Shown here piece by piece: positions 18,151-26,879 of a stretch of DNA of 64,000 nt. Under the pieces are notes generated by a model. It was not told the DNA's origin. It made no database searches and worked only from the letters and a program-made list of their open reading frames with translations. A program made the position numbers and the translations under genes. Source of the stretch: Labedella populi. Lineage in GTDB: Bacteria > Actinomycetota > Actinomycetes > Actinomycetales > Microbacteriaceae. Position 1 is the first letter of the stretch. Each line of letters begins with the position of its first letter. Location of the stretch: positions 310,001 to 374,000 of the forward strand of contig NZ_RZNC01000001.1 in the NCBI RefSeq assembly GCF_004078655.1, written 5' to 3'.

Positions 18151-18711
18151 ATGCACCTCATCTTCCGGACGCTGCTCGTCATCGCCCGCGCCCAGGCCCT
18201 GTTCCGCCGCGGGAAGACGATCGGGCACTACGACGTCGGCCGCTTGCGGCTGCGCACGCTCCCGACGGACCTCGACCTCAACGGACACATGAACAACGGG
18301 GTCTACTTCTCGATCTTCGACCTCGGCCGGTGGGAGCTGACGATCCGCAGCGGGATCGCCGCCATCTTCGACACGCATTCGTGGTACCCGGTCGTGGCCT
18401 CGGAGACGATCACCTTCCGCAAGTCGCTGAGACTGTGGCAGCGGTTCACGGTGGAGTCCCGCATCGTCGGGTACGACGAGCGCGCCGTCCTCATGGATCA
18501 GCGCATCGTGGTCAGGGGCGAGATCTACGCTCGTGCCGTCATCCGCGCGCGCATCCTGAGGAAGGCGGGCGGACCGGTTCCGATGCAGGAGGTGCTCGAC
18601 GCGGTCGGCGTCCCTCCCCGCACTCTGCACCGGGAGGAGTGGATCGAGCGCTGGGCCGAGGACGTCGTGCTGCCATCGACGCGCTCGCCGGCCCCGTCCG
18701 AGTGGGACTGA
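18151..18711 (+). CDS. acyl-CoA thioesterase-like hotdog protein
   Basis: A 186-residue hotdog-fold protein of the 4HBT/THEM6-like group. Residues 30-60 read TLPTDLDLNGHMNNGVYFSIFDLGRWE, i.e. the classical D-x-N-G-H-x-N-N active-site helix of acyl-CoA thioesterases (Asp, His and Asn visible at about 45-52), and RKSLR/RFTV strands follow. A short hydrophobic N terminus (LIFRTLLVIARA) may hold it at the membrane. Substrate unknown. It stands alone with a palindrome in its upstream region. Confidence 0.82.
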   Translation: MHLIFRTLLVIARAQALFRRGKTIGHYDVGRLRLRTLPTDLDLNGHMNNGVYFSIFDLGRWELTIRSGIAAIFDTHSWYPVVASETITFRKSLRLWQRFTVESRIVGYDERAVLMDQRIVVRGEIYARAVIRARILRKAGGPVPMQEVLDAVGVPPRTLHREEWIERWAEDVVLPSTRSPAPSEWD

Positions 18712-18720
18712 CGAGAGTCG

Positions 18721-18966
18721 TCAGTCGTTCCTGTCGCTCATCGCGTCCTCGAGGGTGTCCGGGCTGAGGCGGTCACCCGGTGAGGGGGTCCGGACGACCG
18801 ACGACCGACCGTGCGGCTCGTGTGCCGCAGCGGTGTCGGCGTCCACGTCGGGGACGCCCGCCTCCTCGTTCTCGTCCGCGTCGACATCGGCGTCGATCTC
18901 ACGGTCGCGGGGGTCCTGATCGGCGCGCGGCTCGTGCGCCGGCATGAAGGGCTCTGAAGTGCTCAT
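18721..18966 (-). CDS. small acidic protein of unknown function
   Basis: Codes for 81 residues, rich in Asp and Glu (DADVDADENEE), with no membrane segment and no recognisable domain; probably disordered. ATG at 18966 lacks an obvious ribosome site, so translation may be leaderless or weak. It converges on the thioesterase gene and diverges from the glycosylase gene. Included because codon-position GC pattern and the absence of a better frame favour it; confidence is moderate. Confidence 0.5.
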   Translation of the reverse strand: MSTSEPFMPAHEPRADQDPRDREIDADVDADENEEAGVPDVDADTAAAHEPHGRSSVVRTPSPGDRLSPDTLEDAMSDRND

Positions 18967-19051
18967 ACGGCCAGTGTGCGCCGGCCGGGTGACGGGACGG
19001 TGAACGGAGCCGCGGACTCGATGTCGGTGGGGTCGGGTTAGGGTTGCCGCA

Positions 19052-20188
19052 ATGTCCGAACCCGTCAGCCTCGCCGAGCTTCCGCAGCTCGCCGACATCA
19101 CCGCGCCGATCGAGCCGTTGCCCGTCGCAGCGCTCGGCGACCGTCCGGTCGCCGTCGGATCCCGAGCTCTCGACGGCGCGGTCGTCGCGGCGGCCGCCGA
19201 CGCCCCGGCGCCCACTGGGCGCGCCACGGGGAACCGACGAGAGCGGCTCGCGCGTGCGGCTCCGGACCCGCACCTCTCCACCGTCTACCGGCCATCCGGC
19301 CACTTCGACCTCGCGGCGACGGTGTCGGTCTTCTCGCGCGGCGGCGACGGCCCGTGTTTCCGGCGCGACTCGACGGGCGTCTGGCTCACCATGCGCACAC
19401 CGCGCGGCGCCGCGACGCTCTGGTTGCGGCAGCGGCGTGGCGACGGCGTGGGCGGGGAAGTCGACGCGCGAGCGTGGGGTCCTGGGCGGGAATGGGCGAT
19501 CGCCCGTGTGCCGCACATCCTCGGCGCCCACGACGACTGGTCGGACCTCGACGTGTCCCGCAGCCCGCTCCTGTCCGAGGTGCTGCGGCGGAATCCCGGA
19601 ATCCGCTTGGCCGCGGGCGGCCTCGTCTTCGAGATGCTCGTCCCCTCGATCATCGAGCAGAAGGTCACCGTCGTCGAGGCGTGGGGCGCGTGGCGCCGCC
19701 TCGTGCGGCGGCACGGGGAGCCGGCACCGGGCCCGGCTCCCGAGGGCATGTTCGTCGTGCCCGCGGCCGAGGCGTGGCGTGTCATCCCGAGCTGGGAGTG
19801 GCACGCGGCCGGCGTCGACCCGCGGCGCTCGCAGACGGTGGTGCGCGCGAGTCGCGTCGCCGACGCGATCGACCGCTCGGCGGACGTCGACGCCGCCGAG
19901 GCCGGGCGGCGGCTGCAGAGCCTCCCGGGGATCGGAGTGTGGACCTCCGCTGAGGTCACGCTGCGGGCGCACGGCGACCCGGACGCGGTGAGCGTCGGCG
20001 ATTACCACCTCGCGGCGACCGTCGGGACGGCCCTCGCGGGCACGGCGGTCGACGACGACGGCATGCTCGAGCTGCTCGCGCCGTGGGCGGGGCAACGCCA
20101 GCGCATCCTCCGGCTCATCGAGCGCAGCGGCATCCGCAAGCCGCGCCGCGGCCCCCGCATCACGATCCAGGACCATCGTCGCCACTGA
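19052..20188 (+). CDS. DNA-3-methyladenine glycosylase-like protein (AlkA/HhH-GPD)
   Basis: A 378-residue base-excision repair protein of the helix-hairpin-helix GPD superfamily. The hairpin LPGIGVWTSAEV (about residues 290-301) is followed by the conserved Asp in SVGDYHL (about 317), the catalytic aspartate position of AlkA-type glycosylases. The N-terminal 70 residues are Ala/Pro-rich and may be partly an over-long start. It would remove alkylated or damaged purines from DNA. No repair partner (ada, ogt) is adjacent. Confidence 0.85.
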   Translation: MSEPVSLAELPQLADITAPIEPLPVAALGDRPVAVGSRALDGAVVAAAADAPAPTGRATGNRRERLARAAPDPHLSTVYRPSGHFDLAATVSVFSRGGDGPCFRRDSTGVWLTMRTPRGAATLWLRQRRGDGVGGEVDARAWGPGREWAIARVPHILGAHDDWSDLDVSRSPLLSEVLRRNPGIRLAAGGLVFEMLVPSIIEQKVTVVEAWGAWRRLVRRHGEPAPGPAPEGMFVVPAAEAWRVIPSWEWHAAGVDPRRSQTVVRASRVADAIDRSADVDAAEAGRRLQSLPGIGVWTSAEVTLRAHGDPDAVSVGDYHLAATVGTALAGTAVDDDGMLELLAPWAGQRQRILRLIERSGIRKPRRGPRITIQDHRRH

Positions 20189-20206
20189 GTCGACGCCGCG
20201 AGAGGG

Positions 20207-21913
20207 TCAGGTGCCGGCAGCTGCGGCGTCCGCCTCGATGACGGCCATCGCCGCGTTGTGGCCGCCGAGTCCGCTCACGGCTCCTCCGCGACGCGCGCCG
20301 GAGCCGCAGAGCAGGATCCGCTCGTGCCCCGTCGCCACGCCCCAGCGCTGCGCCGGAGTCTCGCGCGGCTCGTCGTCTTCGAGGAACGGCCAGTCGAGCC
20401 CGCCATGGAAGATGTTGCCCTTCGGGAGCCCGAGAATCCGGTCGAGGTCCTTCGTCGTCTTCGTCTCGACGCACAGCGCCCCCGACGGGTCGCGCATGAT
20501 GACATCCTCGATCGGCTCCGCGAGGACACTGTCGAGTGACTCGAGCACCGCGCGCGTCAGAGCGGCGCGCGCGTCGCCCTCGTCCATGCCGTCGAGCAGG
20601 TGGTCGGGGACGTGCAGGCCGAAGACCGTGAGTGTGTGCGCGCCGGACGCCCGGAGCTCCTCGGAGAGGATGCTCGGATCGGTGAGCGTGTGGCAGTAGA
20701 TCTCGCACGGCAGCGGCGACGGGATCGATCCGGCGAGTGCCTGCTGTCGGGCCTCTTCGAGCTGCGACCAGGACTCGTTGATGTGGAAGGTGCCGGCGAA
20801 AGCCTCCTCCGGGCGCACCGTCGGGTCCTTGAGTTTCGGCAGTCGCGTGAGCATGAGATTGACCTTCACTTGCGATCCCTCGCGCGGGTGGCCGCCCGGG
20901 CCGTCACGGTGGGTCGTGCGCTCGAACCCGGAGGCGTCGAGCAGCGCGTCGAGCGTGGGCGTCGAGACCCCGGAGAGCACCCACCGGCCGGTCACGGAGT
21001 TCTCGACCCTGTCGTCGCCGTCGAGGAAACGCACGCGGCCGTCGGCCGTCACGGCGACGACCTCGGCGTCGGTGCGGATGTCCGCACCCTCGCGGCGGGC
21101 GGCGAGCGCGAGCTCGCCCGAGACGGCCCCCATGCCACCGACCGGAACGTCCCAGCGCCCGTCGCCCTGCCCGATGAGGTGATAGAGGAAGCAGCGGTTC
21201 TGCTCGAGATCCTCGTCGTGAGCGCCGGCGAAGGTTCCGATGAGCGCATCGGTGAGGAGCACACCGCGCACGAGATCGTTCTGGTGAGTGCGCTCGATCA
21301 CGGCGCCGACGGGCTGTTCGATGAGGGCGTCCCACACGTCGGCCGCGCGGTCGCCGCCGCTCGCGACGACGCGTCCACGAGCCTCGCTCCGGGTGGCGAG
21401 GGGCTCCATGAGGGTCGGCCACAGCGATTCCGTGAGCACGCGGCAGTGGTCCGAGAACAGCTCGAACTGCCGCGCGTCGTCGGCCGCGCCGATCGCCGCG
21501 AACGACGAAGCGGTCCGCTCGGCGTCGTCGACGGCCACGAGCAGTCCGGTCCGCCCGTCGGTCGCCGGGTCGGGGGTGTACGAGGAGACCGTCCGCCGCG
21601 CGAGGGTCAGGTGCAGCCCGAGCTCGTCGATGATGCGCGGAGGCAGCAGGCTCACGAGGTAGGAGTACCGCGACAGTCTCGCGTCGACACCCGGGAACGC
21701 TTCGGCCGAGACGGCCGCCCCGCCCACCTGCGAGAGCCGCTCGAGCACGAGGACGCTCTTGCCGGAGCGGCCGCAGTAGGCCGCGGCGACGAGGGCGTTG
21801 TGCCCACCGCCGACGATGACGACGTCGTAGTCGTAGGTCACACCGACCGGGGCGTCCGTGGACACCGGTCGGTTCTGCTCGGAGAGGTCGGGGTCTCGCT
21901 CGTCGTCAGCCAC
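20207..21913 (-). CDS. phytoene desaturase-like FAD-dependent oxidoreductase
   Basis: A 568-residue flavoprotein of the CrtI/PYROXD2-like family. The FAD loop VVIVGGGHNALVAA lies at about 24-37 and VLVLERLSQVGGAA at about 46-59; the C-terminal FAD-binding block (LCGSGARRGGAVSGLGGHNAA) is intact. It resembles the 'phytoene desaturase family' proteins of actinobacteria that are not in carotenoid clusters, and no crt genes are adjacent, so carotenoid desaturation should not be assumed. GTG at 21913 was chosen; upstream frame is low-complexity. Substrate unknown. Confidence 0.82.
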   Translation of the reverse strand: MADDERDPDLSEQNRPVSTDAPVGVTYDYDVVIVGGGHNALVAAAYCGRSGKSVLVLERLSQVGGAAVSAEAFPGVDARLSRYSYLVSLLPPRIIDELGLHLTLARRTVSSYTPDPATDGRTGLLVAVDDAERTASSFAAIGAADDARQFELFSDHCRVLTESLWPTLMEPLATRSEARGRVVASGGDRAADVWDALIEQPVGAVIERTHQNDLVRGVLLTDALIGTFAGAHDEDLEQNRCFLYHLIGQGDGRWDVPVGGMGAVSGELALAARREGADIRTDAEVVAVTADGRVRFLDGDDRVENSVTGRWVLSGVSTPTLDALLDASGFERTTHRDGPGGHPREGSQVKVNLMLTRLPKLKDPTVRPEEAFAGTFHINESWSQLEEARQQALAGSIPSPLPCEIYCHTLTDPSILSEELRASGAHTLTVFGLHVPDHLLDGMDEGDARAALTRAVLESLDSVLAEPIEDVIMRDPSGALCVETKTTKDLDRILGLPKGNIFHGGLDWPFLEDDEPRETPAQRWGVATGHERILLCGSGARRGGAVSGLGGHNAAMAVIEADAAAAGT

Positions 21914-22000
21914 GCGCCTCAGCCTACGACCGGATCGGGGGAGCGGGGCGAAGTGCCCGCCTCCGGACGAGCGCCTGATCGCCCCTCTGCCCACGTGCGC

Positions 22001-22912
22001 TCACCCGGACTCGGTGCCGCTCGAGGCAGGTGGCCCCGGTGCGACGAGCCGTGTCTCGACGGCGTCCCTTAAGGCCGATTCAGGTTCGAGTTCGAGGTAG
22101 CGGCGGAGCAGGTCGTCTCCGCGTGGTGACCCCCGGTCGTCGAGGAGAGTGCCGAGGAGGAGGAGGACCGCGGCGTCGTCGGGGTAGCGTGCGTGCGCCG
22201 ATTCGAGGACGGGGAGAGCCTCGTCGGCCCGACCGGAGGTGATGAGTGCTCCTGCATAATCGAGGGCGATCCGTCGATCTCCGGGGTCGAGCCGATACGC
22301 TGCGGCGTACTCGTCCGCGGCTTCGTCGCTCCGGCCGGCCGACGCCAGCGCGTCGGCGAGCCCCCGCCGGAGATCGAGGTCTCCCGGGTGTGCTTCGGCG
22401 GCGGACGTGAGGAGGTCGATTCCGTCGACCTGGTCTTCTTCCGCGACGACGGCCGGCGACTCCCCCGGCGTCAGGAGCGGGATGAGGATCAGGGCTGCCG
22501 CCGCAGCGCCCAGGAAGGTCGCGAGCCGCCACCTCCTGCGTCCGGCGGCGCCCAGAGCCGCGACGATGACGATCGCGACGGGGATCACCCAGAACAGGAT
22601 CCCGATGCCGGACGCGCCGGGGTCGAGGAGGATCCCCTCGCCATACTGTCGTCGGAACCACGACAGGATCTGATCGGGGGAGTCACCCCGATGCACTCGG
22701 TCGTCGATGAGCGCACGCATCGCGATGGCGACAGGGGCCTGGGAGTCGGCGACGGATTCGGCGACGCACGTCGGACAGCGGAGCGATTCCGCGACGTCAC
22801 GGGCGCGCTGCTCCGCGCTGGGCGCAGAGGGAGCCGCGAGAGCGATGATCACGCCGACGAGAGCCACCAGGATGCACACGCCGACGGCGGTGAGGGCACG
22901 TCCCCTGCTCAT
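22001..22912 (-). CDS. ccmH: cytochrome c maturation protein CcmH fused to a TPR (CcmI-like) domain
   Basis: CcmH takes part in reducing and holding apocytochrome c CXXCH cysteines outside the membrane. The 303-residue protein has an N-terminal membrane helix, the canonical LRCPTC motif followed by VAESVADSQAPVA (about 45-63, compare RCPxCQNQSIADSNAPIA), two more helices around 105-150, then about 150 residues of TPR-like repeats as in CcmI, which binds apocytochrome. So CcmH and CcmI functions appear joined. Start overlaps the ccmG stop by 4 bases. It is the last of twelve coupled genes reading leftward from 33976. Confidence 0.88.
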   Translation of the reverse strand: MSRGRALTAVGVCILVALVGVIIALAAPSAPSAEQRARDVAESLRCPTCVAESVADSQAPVAIAMRALIDDRVHRGDSPDQILSWFRRQYGEGILLDPGASGIGILFWVIPVAIVIVAALGAAGRRRWRLATFLGAAAAALILIPLLTPGESPAVVAEEDQVDGIDLLTSAAEAHPGDLDLRRGLADALASAGRSDEAADEYAAAYRLDPGDRRIALDYAGALITSGRADEALPVLESAHARYPDDAAVLLLLGTLLDDRGSPRGDDLLRRYLELEPESALRDAVETRLVAPGPPASSGTESG

Positions 22913-23412
22913 CGTGGCGCCACGACGACGGGCCGTACGTCGCTGTCGATCCACTCGGCGGTGATCGGACCGATCCGTCGGGCGACGATCACGCCGTCCG
23001 CATCCACGACGAAGCTCTGCGGTATCCCCGTGATGCCCCACTCCACGGACAGTGATCCGTCGGCGTCCACGATGCTCGGGAACGTGAGCCCGGCGGAGTC
23101 GACGAAGGCTCGGGCCGTCGTCGCGTTGTCGCGGAAGTTGATCCCGAGCACACGAAGCCCGTCATCCTCCCATCGTGTGGCAGCGTCCCGGATCATCGGT
23201 GCTTCCTCGCGACACGGCGCGCACCACGATGCCCAGACCGTGACGAGCACGGTATGTCCGCGAAGATCGGCGAGGTCTCGGGTCCGCCCCTCGAGGTCGG
23301 TGCCCACGAGTTCCGGGGCGGGCTCCTGTTCGGCGGCGGGAGCCGAAGAACAGGCTGTCAGCGGAAGCAGCAGGGTGAGAAGGAGAGCCGTCACCGCACG
23401 CGCGCGTCTCAC
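22909..23412 (-). CDS. ccmG: thiol:disulfide protein CcmG/TlpA-like lipoprotein
   Basis: A 167-residue exported thioredoxin-fold protein that would keep apocytochrome or CcmH cysteines reduced. The N terminus is a lipoprotein signal (hydrophobic stretch then LTAC lipobox, Cys 21), and the active site is WASWCAPC at about 60-67. GITGIPQSFVVD at about 127 carries the cis-Pro loop. ATGA overlaps link it to ccmF upstream and ccmH downstream. Size and context fit CcmG (DsbE) of System I; ResA of System II looks similar, but all neighbours are System I. Confidence 0.9.
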   Translation of the reverse strand: MRRARAVTALLLTLLLPLTACSSAPAAEQEPAPELVGTDLEGRTRDLADLRGHTVLVTVWASWCAPCREEAPMIRDAATRWEDDGLRVLGINFRDNATTARAFVDSAGLTFPSIVDADGSLSVEWGITGIPQSFVVDADGVIVARRIGPITAEWIDSDVRPVVVAPR

Positions 23413-25349
23413 GAGGCCCTCACGGGTTCGTTGCGGGCTTCCTCGACACCGGACCGAGCCGCAGTGCGGCCTCGACGGGCCGGGAGGAGGCAGATCGCTC
23501 CTCCGAGAGCGACGAGCGAGCCGGTGCCCCAGAGCCAGGGGACGAGCGGGATGGAGGCGATGCGGACGGTTGCACTGTCGGTGTCCGGGTCGACGTCGAG
23601 AAGGGAGACGTAGACGTCACCGCCGAGCCGGCTGTCGATCGAGGGGCCCGCCAGGACGGCTGCATGGTCGGGGTAGTACCGCAGCTCAGGAGCCGCTTCG
23701 CTCGATCCGGTATCGGTAGAGACGACGAGCCGCGCGCGCGCGGTCAGGGTCCGCCCGTCATCGACGCGCTCGACGGAGACGAGTACGGCGTCGACGTCCC
23801 CGAACCGCGCCGCTTCCCCGATGGCGAGGGTTCGCTCGGCGACGGTCGACTGCCCGCCGGCGACGATGGCCACCGCACTGAGCGCGATTCCGATGTGGGC
23901 GACAACCGATCCCACCGTGGTCGGACGGAGGGCGCGCGCCGTCAGGCGGCGTCCTCCCGTGACGGTCACGAAGACGGCGAGCGCTGTCGTGACGACGGTA
24001 CCGACATCGCGCACGACGATCCCGCAGACGAGCGCGGCCGCGGCGCCGGCCGCCGTGGCCGCGACCGTGCTCGGAGAGAGCCCGCGTCGATCGAGGAGGA
24101 GTGGTGTCACGGCCATGAGGACGAGGACGGCGACGGCGAGCGGGGCGAGGGTGCGGCCGTACCACGGCGGACCGATGGACACCGTCGCACCCGTGGTCGC
24201 GGCGACGATCGTGGGTGCGACGGTTCCGACCAGGACGACGGCGAGAACGAGGAGCAGCGCGATCCGCCCCGCCCGCAACGCCGTCCATGGCGCTCCGCTC
24301 GACGCCGCGCTGGGAGCGGGAGGGTCGAGCCGTCGTCCTCTCAGGATCGCCAGGATGAGCCAAGCCCCCGTGCCGAGTGCGGCGACGACCCCGAGGAGCC
24401 CGCCCACGGGCGAGAGCGCGAAGGCGTGGATACTCGCGACGACACCCGAGCGGGTGAGGAAGGTCGCGATCAAGACGAGTACGAAGGGCAGACCGGCGGT
24501 GATGGCGGCCCAGCGCCGCCACGACGGCCCCCGCGTGCGTGGTCCGACGGAGTGCAGGACGACGGTCGCAGCGAGCCAGGGGAGGAGGGAGGCGTTCTCG
24601 ACCGGGTCCCATGCCCAGTAGCCGCCCCATCCGAGGACGGCGTACGACCACCAGGCGCCGAGTCCGATTCCGACGGTGAGGAGGACCCAACCGACGAGGG
24701 TCCATCGGTGCGTGCTCCGGCGCCAGACCTCGTCGAGGTGCCCACGGGCGAGCGCGACGAGGGAGAGGATGTATGGGACGAGCATGCACGCGAAGCCGGC
24801 GTAGAGCAGGGGCGGGTGCACACCCATCGCCGGGTGGTCCTGGAGGAGCGGGCTGGGCTTCGCCTGCTCCGCGGCGTCGGCGGCGAAGGGCGACTCGACG
24901 AGGGAGATCGTCGTAAACGAGAGCAGTGTGGCGCCGAGTGCCGCCGTATGGATGGGAAGAGCGGCGCCGGCTGAGCGCCCGACACCTGCCGGGACCCGCG
25001 CGACGAACACCGCGGAGACGATGGCGACCACCAGGGACCAGAGAAGGAGGGAGCCGTCCATCGCCGACCACAACGCCGTGATGCGGTAGAAGGTCGGGAG
25101 CGCGTCCTCGGTCACGACCGTCACGAATCCGAGGCGCTCGTCGCGAGTGACGAGTGCGATCTCCACGAGGACGACCGCGGCGAATACGAGTGCCCCCGTG
25201 GCGATCACCGCCCATCGGCCGACGCGCTCGGCGACGGGTGCGACGGGCCGCCATCGGGGCGCGGCCGGGAGGACCGCCGCCGCGAGGACGAGCGCGCTCG
25301 ATGCGACGGCGAGGACCTGCAGGGTCAGACCGATGGTGGCGGGAGGCAT
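23409..25349 (-). CDS. ccmF: cytochrome c haem lyase subunit CcmF
   Basis: CcmF joins haem from CcmE to the CXXCH cysteines of apocytochrome c at the outer face of the membrane. The 646-residue length and about 14-15 helices match. The WWD haem-handling motif reads GWGGYWAWDPVENASLLPW at about 236-254; HPAMGVHPPLLY at about 176 supplies conserved histidines. A soluble outer domain with a membrane helix closes the protein. The ATG shares its A with the stop of ccmE (TGATG). The longer upstream frame (28 codons) was rejected as it lies inside ccmE. Confidence 0.95.
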   Translation of the reverse strand: MPPATIGLTLQVLAVASSALVLAAAVLPAAPRWRPVAPVAERVGRWAVIATGALVFAAVVLVEIALVTRDERLGFVTVVTEDALPTFYRITALWSAMDGSLLLWSLVVAIVSAVFVARVPAGVGRSAGAALPIHTAALGATLLSFTTISLVESPFAADAAEQAKPSPLLQDHPAMGVHPPLLYAGFACMLVPYILSLVALARGHLDEVWRRSTHRWTLVGWVLLTVGIGLGAWWSYAVLGWGGYWAWDPVENASLLPWLAATVVLHSVGPRTRGPSWRRWAAITAGLPFVLVLIATFLTRSGVVASIHAFALSPVGGLLGVVAALGTGAWLILAILRGRRLDPPAPSAASSGAPWTALRAGRIALLLVLAVVLVGTVAPTIVAATTGATVSIGPPWYGRTLAPLAVAVLVLMAVTPLLLDRRGLSPSTVAATAAGAAAALVCGIVVRDVGTVVTTALAVFVTVTGGRRLTARALRPTTVGSVVAHIGIALSAVAIVAGGQSTVAERTLAIGEAARFGDVDAVLVSVERVDDGRTLTARARLVVSTDTGSSEAAPELRYYPDHAAVLAGPSIDSRLGGDVYVSLLDVDPDTDSATVRIASIPLVPWLWGTGSLVALGGAICLLPARRGRTAARSGVEEARNEPVRAS

Positions 25350-25759
25350 CAGGACCCGGGCTCCGGGGCGCGGTACTCGTTCGAGTGCCGCATGACGATC
25401 TCGGTTCCCAGGAAGACGTCGTCCGCACCCCAACTGCCGACCACGACGGCCCCTTGACCCTCCTGTATGACGTCGGGCAGGCGTCCGGGGTAGACGACCC
25501 GCATGTCCGACTCGCCGTCGCTCAAGACGAGGGAGGATCGGCTGTCACCCTCATCGAGCGAGCCTTCGACGACGAATCCGCCGACGCGGACCTCCCGGTC
25601 GAGCCGTCCGGCATCGATCGCCTCCGTCGGCGTGAGATAGAACGTCACGGATTCGTTCGCTCCCGTGAGGGCGAGGGCGCCGAGGCCGACGCATGAGGCG
25701 ACGAGGATCGTTGACGCGATCGCCCTCCGGCGCCGGGGAGAAAAGGGCGCTCCGGTCAT
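25349..25759 (-). CDS. ccmE: haem chaperone CcmE
   Basis: CcmE binds haem covalently outside the membrane and carries it from CcmC to CcmF. The 136-residue protein has one N-terminal anchor helix (about 13-33), an OB-fold body (VRVGGFVVEGS, YPGRLPDVIQEGQGAVVVG) and the haem-binding motif RHSNEY near residue 125, equivalent to the His-x3-Tyr of proteobacterial CcmE. It is therefore the histidine type, not the CxxxY variant of archaea and some deltaproteobacteria. It overlaps ccmC (ATGA) and ccmF (TGATG). Confidence 0.92.
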   Translation of the reverse strand: MTGAPFSPRRRRAIASTILVASCVGLGALALTGANESVTFYLTPTEAIDAGRLDREVRVGGFVVEGSLDEGDSRSSLVLSDGESDMRVVYPGRLPDVIQEGQGAVVVGSWGADDVFLGTEIVMRHSNEYRAPEPGS

Positions 25760-26490
25760 CGGGACACCGTCGGTACAGGGTCGGATCGGTGTGGTGCGGG
25801 CTTCGGACCCTGCGGCGTCGGGCGTCCTGACGACGCCGGTGGCAGCAGGCGCTCGTGCCGGAGCCGGACGATGAGACTCGTCACGAGGCTCGCTGCGAGG
25901 ACGGCTGCCGCGAGTGCGGCTCCCATCCGCCCGTCGATCGGAGGCGACAGGCTCGGCGCGAGCACCGTCGCCGGTTGATGCAGGGTGCGCCACCAGATGA
26001 CGGAGAAGTGCACGAGCGGAGCGCTCGCAAAACCGACGACACCGACCATCGCGGTGAGGCGCCGTCCTCGGCTCGTGCTCGTCAGGGAGTCGAGACACAG
26101 GTAGGCGACGTAGACGAGGCCCATCGCGAGCGTCGAGGTGATCCGTGCGTCCCAGATCCACCAGGTCCCCCAGGTGGCGGATCCCCACAGGCTTCCCGTT
26201 GCGAGAGTCAGCGCCGTGAGCACGACACCCGCCTCGGCCGCCGCTCGGGCGAGGCGACCGGCGCCTGATCCGGTGCGCATGAGGCCCCAGAGGTTCGCGA
26301 TGAGCACGCTCAAGAAGCAGAGGTAGGCCGACCACGCTGCCGGCACGTGCACGTACATGAGCTTCTGGATCCCGCCCTGGACCGCATCCGGTGGGGCGAG
26401 GACGCCGAGGACGAGCGCGACGACGGTCGCGACGGCGGCCCCGGCAAGCCACCACCGGTCGACCCGTCGGTCCCGGCCGGTCGTGATCAC
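25756..26490 (-). CDS. ccmC: haem handling membrane protein CcmC
   Basis: CcmC presents haem to CcmE. The 244-residue protein has six helices and the WWD motif WGTWWIWDARITS at about 126-138, with flanking histidines (YVHVPAAW at about 49 and HFSVIWWRTLHQP at about 185), the standard CcmC pattern. GTG at 26490 overlaps the stop of the cytochrome c gene (GTGA). In other organisms CcmC works with the CcmAB ATPase and the small CcmD; none of these is found in the window. Confidence 0.93.
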   Translation of the reverse strand: MITTGRDRRVDRWWLAGAAVATVVALVLGVLAPPDAVQGGIQKLMYVHVPAAWSAYLCFLSVLIANLWGLMRTGSGAGRLARAAAEAGVVLTALTLATGSLWGSATWGTWWIWDARITSTLAMGLVYVAYLCLDSLTSTSRGRRLTAMVGVVGFASAPLVHFSVIWWRTLHQPATVLAPSLSPPIDGRMGAALAAAVLAASLVTSLIVRLRHERLLPPASSGRPTPQGPKPAPHRSDPVPTVSR

Positions 26491-26879
26491 TGCCGATAGA
26501 GGTATGCCGCGATGTCCTGTGCGTCCTGCTCGGTGACTCCGAGGTCGGGCATCAGCGTTCCCGGCTCGATGCTCTGCGGGTCCTGCAGCCATGCGATCAG
26601 CTCCTCGGCTCGGTTCGGTATCTGTCCTGCGATGTGGTCACGGTCATCGAATCCGTGAAGGTCCGGCGCGATGGAGTCGTCGTCGACGCTCGCGACGTCG
26701 GGGAGGCTGTGGCACGACGCGCAGCCGTATTCGAGCACCGCGGCTCGGCCACGTTCCGGGTCGCCGGAGACGCTGCGTCCCGGTGGGGCCGGGCCGGACG
26801 AGCACGCCGTCGTGAGGGTTACGGCGAGTGCGGCCACAAGAGCGATGAGCGGGAGGCGGCGTCGAGCAGTCACTGGCAT
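26487..26879 (-). CDS. small cytochrome c lipoprotein
   Basis: A 130-residue monohaem cytochrome c. The N terminus is a lipoprotein signal (lipobox TTAC, about 23-26), and the haem site is CASCH at about 53-57; the sixth ligand is probably Met in GTLMPDLG near 109. The block WLQDPQSIEPGTLMP closely resembles the matching part of the cytochrome c domain fused to oxidase subunit II in this operon (WILDPQSIKPGNQMP), so the two are likely paralogues. It would shuttle electrons between the dehydrogenase and the oxidase at the outer membrane face. A GTG two codons later is an alternative start. Confidence 0.9.
   Translation of the reverse strand: MPVTARRRLPLIALVAALAVTLTTACSSGPAPPGRSVSGDPERGRAAVLEYGCASCHSLPDVASVDDDSIAPDLHGFDDRDHIAGQIPNRAEELIAWLQDPQSIEPGTLMPDLGVTEQDAQDIAAYLYRQ

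Noticed and set aside
20207-21913. Carotenoid biosynthesis gene crtI
   Set aside because: The protein is CrtI-like, but no crtB, crtE or other carotenoid gene is near and this family includes many unrelated oxidoreductases.
22909-23412. ResA of the System II cytochrome c pathway
   Set aside because: The thioredoxin fold alone could fit, but coupled CcmC, E, F and H make CcmG the consistent choice, and no ResB or CcsA is present.
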